A stretch of DNA of 43,877 bases from Caulobacteraceae bacterium (GTDB lineage Bacteria > Pseudomonadota > Alphaproteobacteria > Caulobacterales > Caulobacteraceae). The position numbers were made by a program, and so were the translations under genes. The DNA lies in the NCBI GenBank assembly GCA_003165275.1, contig PLSW01000091.1:7237-51113 (forward strand), read 5' to 3'. Positions 41,022 to 43,877 of the stretch are shown here, piece by piece; positions within the stretch are counted from its first letter, which is position 1, and each line of letters begins with the position of its first letter. The notes beneath the pieces are model-generated. The model saw nothing but the letters and a program-made list of their open reading frames with translations, searched no databases and was not told the origin of the DNA.

Positions 41022-42152
41022 ATGTCTGACGCGAACGCGCCGGGCGAGCGTAGCCGGGCCGATCGGACGCACGGCGCGGGAGAGCGCGGCGGCCGGTCGC
41101 CGGATGAGCTTTTCGCGGCGCTCGATCTGGGCACCAACAATTGTCGGCTGCTCATCGCGGCGCCGACCCGGGGGGGCTTTCGCGTGGTCGAAGCCTTTTC
41201 CCGTATCGTCCGGCTGGGTGAAGGCCTCACCCTGACCGGGCGGCTGCAGGAGCCGGCGATGGAGCGGGCGATGGCCGCCCTGCGCATTTGCGCCGAACGC
41301 CTTCGCCGCCGCGGTGGACCGCGCCTGCGGGCCATCGCCACCCAGGCCTGCCGCTCGGCGGAGAACGGCGCGGCCTTCCTCGAACGGGTCGCGGCGGAGA
41401 CGGGGCTCGCCCTGCAGGTCATCAGCCCGCGGGAGGAAGCGCGGCTATCGGTCGCGGGCTGCCTCAACCTCCTGGATCGCCAGACCGACGCCGCCCTGGT
41501 GCTGGATGTCGGCGGCGGCTCGACGGAGTTGTCCTGGGTCGATCTGAACGATCCCGCCGCCCGGGCCGGGGCGGGCCGACCGGGTCTTGGGGCGATGCCG
41601 CCGATCCGCGCCTGGCTGTCCGTCCCGGTCGGGGTGGTGACCCTGGCGGAGCGTTTCCCGGAGCAACGGCCGGGGGAGGCGGCCTGGTTCCGGTCGATGG
41701 TGGAGGCGGTCAAGGCGCCGATCGCCGCCTTCGACTCGGCCGAGGTGATGCGGCCGGCGTTCCAGGCCGGCCGGGCCCATCTGATCGGCACCTCCGGCGC
41801 CATCACCAGCCTGGCGGGGCTGCACCTCAACCTGCCCCGGTACGAGCGTTCGCGGGTGGACGGCCTGTGGCTGACCCAGGCCGACTGCGTCGCCGCCGCC
41901 GACCGGCTGTTGGGACTGACCCCCCAGGATCGCGCGGCTCAGCCGTGTATCGGGGCCGACCGGGCCGATCTGGTCCTGGCCGGAGCCGCCATCCTGCAGG
42001 CGGTGCAGGAGCTTTGGCCCTGCGAGCGGGTGCGCGTCGCTGATCGGGGTCTGCGCGAAGGCGTGCTACTGTCGCTGATGGCTGAGAACGCTCCCAAGTC
42101 CCGCAACCGCCGCCGCCGTCGGCGCGGCCCGCGAATCGTCGTCGCTGCATGA
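41022..42152 (+). CDS. Ppx/GppA phosphatase family protein
   Basis: A 376-residue protein of the exopolyphosphatase/guanosine pentaphosphatase family, which hydrolyses polyphosphate or pppGpp. ASKHA-fold motifs: 'ALDLGTNNCRLLIAAPT' (phosphate 1), 'IATQACRSAENGAAFLERV', 'VLDVGGGSTELSWVDL' (phosphate 2) and 'LIGTSGAITSLAGLHLNLP'. The C-terminus is basic ('NRRRRRRGPRIVV'), which may help bind polyphosphate or RNA. The length matches the short Ppx2-like class. The rlmE start overlaps its stop (ATGA, 42149-42152). Confidence 0.9.
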   Translation: MSDANAPGERSRADRTHGAGERGGRSPDELFAALDLGTNNCRLLIAAPTRGGFRVVEAFSRIVRLGEGLTLTGRLQEPAMERAMAALRICAERLRRRGGPRLRAIATQACRSAENGAAFLERVAAETGLALQVISPREEARLSVAGCLNLLDRQTDAALVLDVGGGSTELSWVDLNDPAARAGAGRPGLGAMPPIRAWLSVPVGVVTLAERFPEQRPGEAAWFRSMVEAVKAPIAAFDSAEVMRPAFQAGRAHLIGTSGAITSLAGLHLNLPRYERSRVDGLWLTQADCVAAADRLLGLTPQDRAAQPCIGADRADLVLAGAAILQAVQELWPCERVRVADRGLREGVLLSLMAENAPKSRNRRRRRRGPRIVVAA

Positions 42153-42871
42153 GCGAGCCCCCCCGCAACGATCCGCCCAAGAAGCGCATGGTGCGCGCGC
42201 CGACCCGCGGCGCCGACGTCGGGCGCACCAGCGCCGTGCGCCTGAAGACCGCCAAGCTGCGCACCCCTTCGTCCCAGGCCTGGCTGGAGCGGCAGCTGAA
42301 CGATCCCTTCGTGGTCGAGGCCAAGGCCAAGGGCTATCGCTCCCGCGCCGCCTTCAAGCTGGCCGAGATCGACGACAAATACCGGCTGCTCAAGCCCGGC
42401 GTGCGGGTGATCGACCTGGGCTGCGCTCCCGGCGGCTGGGTGCAAATCGCCCTGGAGCGGGGCGCCGCGAGTGTCGCCGGCGTCGACCTGCTGGCGATGG
42501 ACCCGATTCCCCCCGCCCATCTGATCCAGATGGACTTCACCCGGCCCGAATGCGGCCCGATGCTGATGGAGGCCCTCGGTGGCGCGCCGGACATCGTCCT
42601 GTCCGACATGGCCCCGAACACCACCGGCCACCGGGAAACCGACCACCTGCGAATCGTCGGCCTGATCGAGATCGCCCTGGATTTCGCCATCGGCGTTCTA
42701 AGGCCCGGGGGCGCCTTCATCACCAAGGCCTTCCAGGGCGGCGAGACCACGGCCCTGCTCAAGACGCTCAAGGCCAACTTCGCCGAGGTGCGCCACGTCA
42801 AGCCCAAGGCCAGCCGCCAGGAGAGTTCCGAGGTCTATCTCGTGGCCACGGGCTTCAAGGGCCAGCCCTGA
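42149..42871 (+). CDS. rlmE: 23S rRNA (uridine-2'-O) methyltransferase RlmE
   Basis: A 240-residue RlmE (FtsJ/RrmJ) that methylates the 2'-OH of U2552 (E. coli numbering) in 23S rRNA using S-adenosylmethionine. The catalytic tetrad K70, D153, K193 and E228 is complete ('RAAFKLAEIDDKY', 'VLSDMAPNTTGHRETDH', 'GGAFITKAFQGGE', 'RQESSEVYLVATGFK'). SAM-binding is at 'VIDLGCAPGGWVQIAL'. A basic N-terminal extension of about 40 residues precedes the core. It is translationally coupled to ppx/gppA. Confidence 0.96.
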   Translation: MSEPPRNDPPKKRMVRAPTRGADVGRTSAVRLKTAKLRTPSSQAWLERQLNDPFVVEAKAKGYRSRAAFKLAEIDDKYRLLKPGVRVIDLGCAPGGWVQIALERGAASVAGVDLLAMDPIPPAHLIQMDFTRPECGPMLMEALGGAPDIVLSDMAPNTTGHRETDHLRIVGLIEIALDFAIGVLRPGGAFITKAFQGGETTALLKTLKANFAEVRHVKPKASRQESSEVYLVATGFKGQP

Positions 42872-42907
42872 ATCCAGGTCCCCGAGCGGGCGGTATCCCG
42901 CGACGGG

Positions 42908-42936
42908 GTGACAAGCCCGCCGGCCCTCGCTATACG
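42908..42936 (+). promoter_or_regulatory. Promoter of guaB
   Basis: GTGACA (42908-42913), 17-base spacer, TATACG (42931-42936), predicted start about 42943, 17 bases before the chosen guaB ATG. The same -35 hexamer and spacing occur before tamA. Confidence 0.5.
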
Positions 42937-42959
42937 CCGCCTGCAAAATGGAGAGTCTC

Positions 42960-43877
42960 ATGGAGATTCGCGAAGGGCTCACCTTCGACGACGTTTTGCT
43001 AGAACCCGGCGCGTCTGACGTCATGCCGGGACAGGTGGACACCGCGACAAGGTTCACCCGCGAAATCAGTCTGAACATACCGATTGTGTCCGCCGCCATG
43101 GACACGGTCACCGAAAGCCGGCTGGCCATCGCCATGGCCCAGGCGGGCGGGATGGGCATCCTGCACCGCAACCTGACGGTCGATGAACAGGCCGACCAGG
43201 TGCGGGAGGTGAAGCGCTACGAAAGCGGCATGGTCATCAATCCGCTGACCATCTATCCGGACACCACCCTCCGCGAGGTCCGCGAGATCACCGCCCGGCG
43301 CAAGATTTCTGGCTTCCCGGTGATCGAGCGGGGGTCGGGCAAGCTCTGCGGCATCCTCACCCACCGCGACATGCGATTCGAGACCGACCCGGGCATGCCG
43401 GCCTCGGCCCTGATGACCACCGAGAACCTCGCCACCGTCCGCGAGGGGGCGTCCCTAGGCGAGGCCCGCGCCCTGCTGCAACGGCGCAAGATCGAGCGGC
43501 TGATCGTGGTCGACGAGGCCTATCGCGCCGTCGGCCTGATCACCGTCAAGGACATGGACAAGGCCGAGGCCTATCCCCTGGCCGCCAAGGACGCGCAGGG
43601 GCGGCTGCTGGTGGGGGCAGCCTCCACCGTGGGCGATATCGGCTACGAGCGCTCCATGGCCATGGTCGACGCCGGGGTCGACGTGGTGATCATCGACACC
43701 GCCCACGGCCACCAGGAACAGGTCGCCAACGCCGTCCGCCGCCTCAAGCGCGAAACCAACCGGGTGCAGATCATCGCCGGCAACGTCGCCACCTATGACG
43801 GCGCCCGCTCGCTGATCGACGCCGGTGCGGACGCGATAAAGGTCGGCATCGGCCCGGGCTCCATCTGCACCACCCGC
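42960..43877 (+). CDS. guaB: IMP dehydrogenase GuaB (3' truncated by window edge)
   Basis: The first 306 residues of IMP dehydrogenase, which oxidises IMP to XMP in guanine synthesis. Landmarks: 'GLTFDDVLLEPGASDVMPG', 'AMAQAGGMGILHRNL', the two CBS domains at about 90-205 ('GFPVIE', 'LMTTENLATVREGASLGEAR', 'LIVVDEAYRAVGLITVKDMD'), 'VIIDTAHGHQEQV', 'IIAGNVATYDGARSLIDAGA' and the loop 'IGPGSICTTR' with the catalytic Cys at about 303. I use ATG 42960 since GGAG lies 6 bases upstream; ATG 42948 is in frame. Confidence 0.97.
   Translation, partial: MEIREGLTFDDVLLEPGASDVMPGQVDTATRFTREISLNIPIVSAAMDTVTESRLAIAMAQAGGMGILHRNLTVDEQADQVREVKRYESGMVINPLTIYPDTTLREVREITARRKISGFPVIERGSGKLCGILTHRDMRFETDPGMPASALMTTENLATVREGASLGEARALLQRRKIERLIVVDEAYRAVGLITVKDMDKAEAYPLAAKDAQGRLLVGAASTVGDIGYERSMAMVDAGVDVVIIDTAHGHQEQVANAVRRLKRETNRVQIIAGNVATYDGARSLIDAGADAIKVGIGPGSICTTR

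Noticed and set aside
1-43877. CRISPR array, insertion sequence or integrase
   Set aside because: No regularly spaced repeats, no transposase or recombinase gene, and no terminal repeats of an insertion sequence were seen.

Overview
The window is GC-rich chromosomal DNA from an alphaproteobacterium of the order Caulobacterales (Caulobacter or Phenylobacterium type). The best evidence is SpmX, a stalked-pole muramidase-like protein with a lysozyme-like head, a Pro/Ala-rich middle and two C-terminal membrane helices, found in this order. The ATP12 gene, the queA-tgt pair and the ppx/gppA-rlmE-guaB run fit the same assignment. I see no prophage, integron, CRISPR array or insertion sequence. Most genes are housekeeping, and the unusual content is in single genes, intergenic regions and one uncharacterised operon.

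Layout. 1-4474: end of rarA, two RluA-family pseudouridine synthases, a secreted carboxylesterase and the fluoride channel crcB. 4487-7230 (minus): DUF1800-DUF1501 pair. 7332-9689: ATP12 chaperone and propionyl-CoA carboxylase beta. 9690-9932: palindromic REP-like element. 9933-14148: lipoprotein plus msrB, DUF805, lipB, a short FliN/SpoA protein, an acetyltransferase and a small outer-membrane beta-barrel with a strong terminator. 14355-17499: an orphan secretin divergent from an exported right-handed beta-helix protein across an AT-rich gap. 17512-19086: a second carboxylesterase. 19269-23512: tRNA-Leu(GAG), mgtE, spmX behind a sigma-54-like promoter, and isovaleryl-CoA dehydrogenase. 23612-24052: DUF3574 lipoprotein. 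24075-24315 (minus): a compact small transcription unit encoding a 22-residue peptide. 24455-27844: cyclophilin, queA, tgt and an ECF sigma factor. 27871-30510: lipoprotein, tRNA-Lys(TTT) and an SLC13-type transporter. 30654-30776: alcohol dehydrogenase remnant. 30797-34242 (minus): ATP-grasp, Alpha-E and transglutaminase operon. 34452-40510: tamA-tamB. 40540-43877: hspQ, ppx/gppA, rlmE and the start of guaB.

Functional threads. Cell envelope: tamA-tamB, secretin, beta-barrel, lipoproteins, SpmX. RNA modification: two RluA-type enzymes, queA/tgt, rlmE. Acyl-CoA catabolism: isovaleryl-CoA dehydrogenase for leucine, propionyl-CoA carboxylase for propionyl-CoA.

The items I consider most worth follow-up are the small minus-strand unit at 24075-24315, whose ribosome-binding region is complementary to about 17 nt of the 16S rRNA 3' end; the sigma-54-like promoter of spmX; the Tgt with two of its three zinc cysteines replaced by serine; the ATP-grasp/Alpha-E/transglutaminase operon; and the orphan secretin/beta-helix pair. 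All assignments come from reading the sequence; no database search was run.
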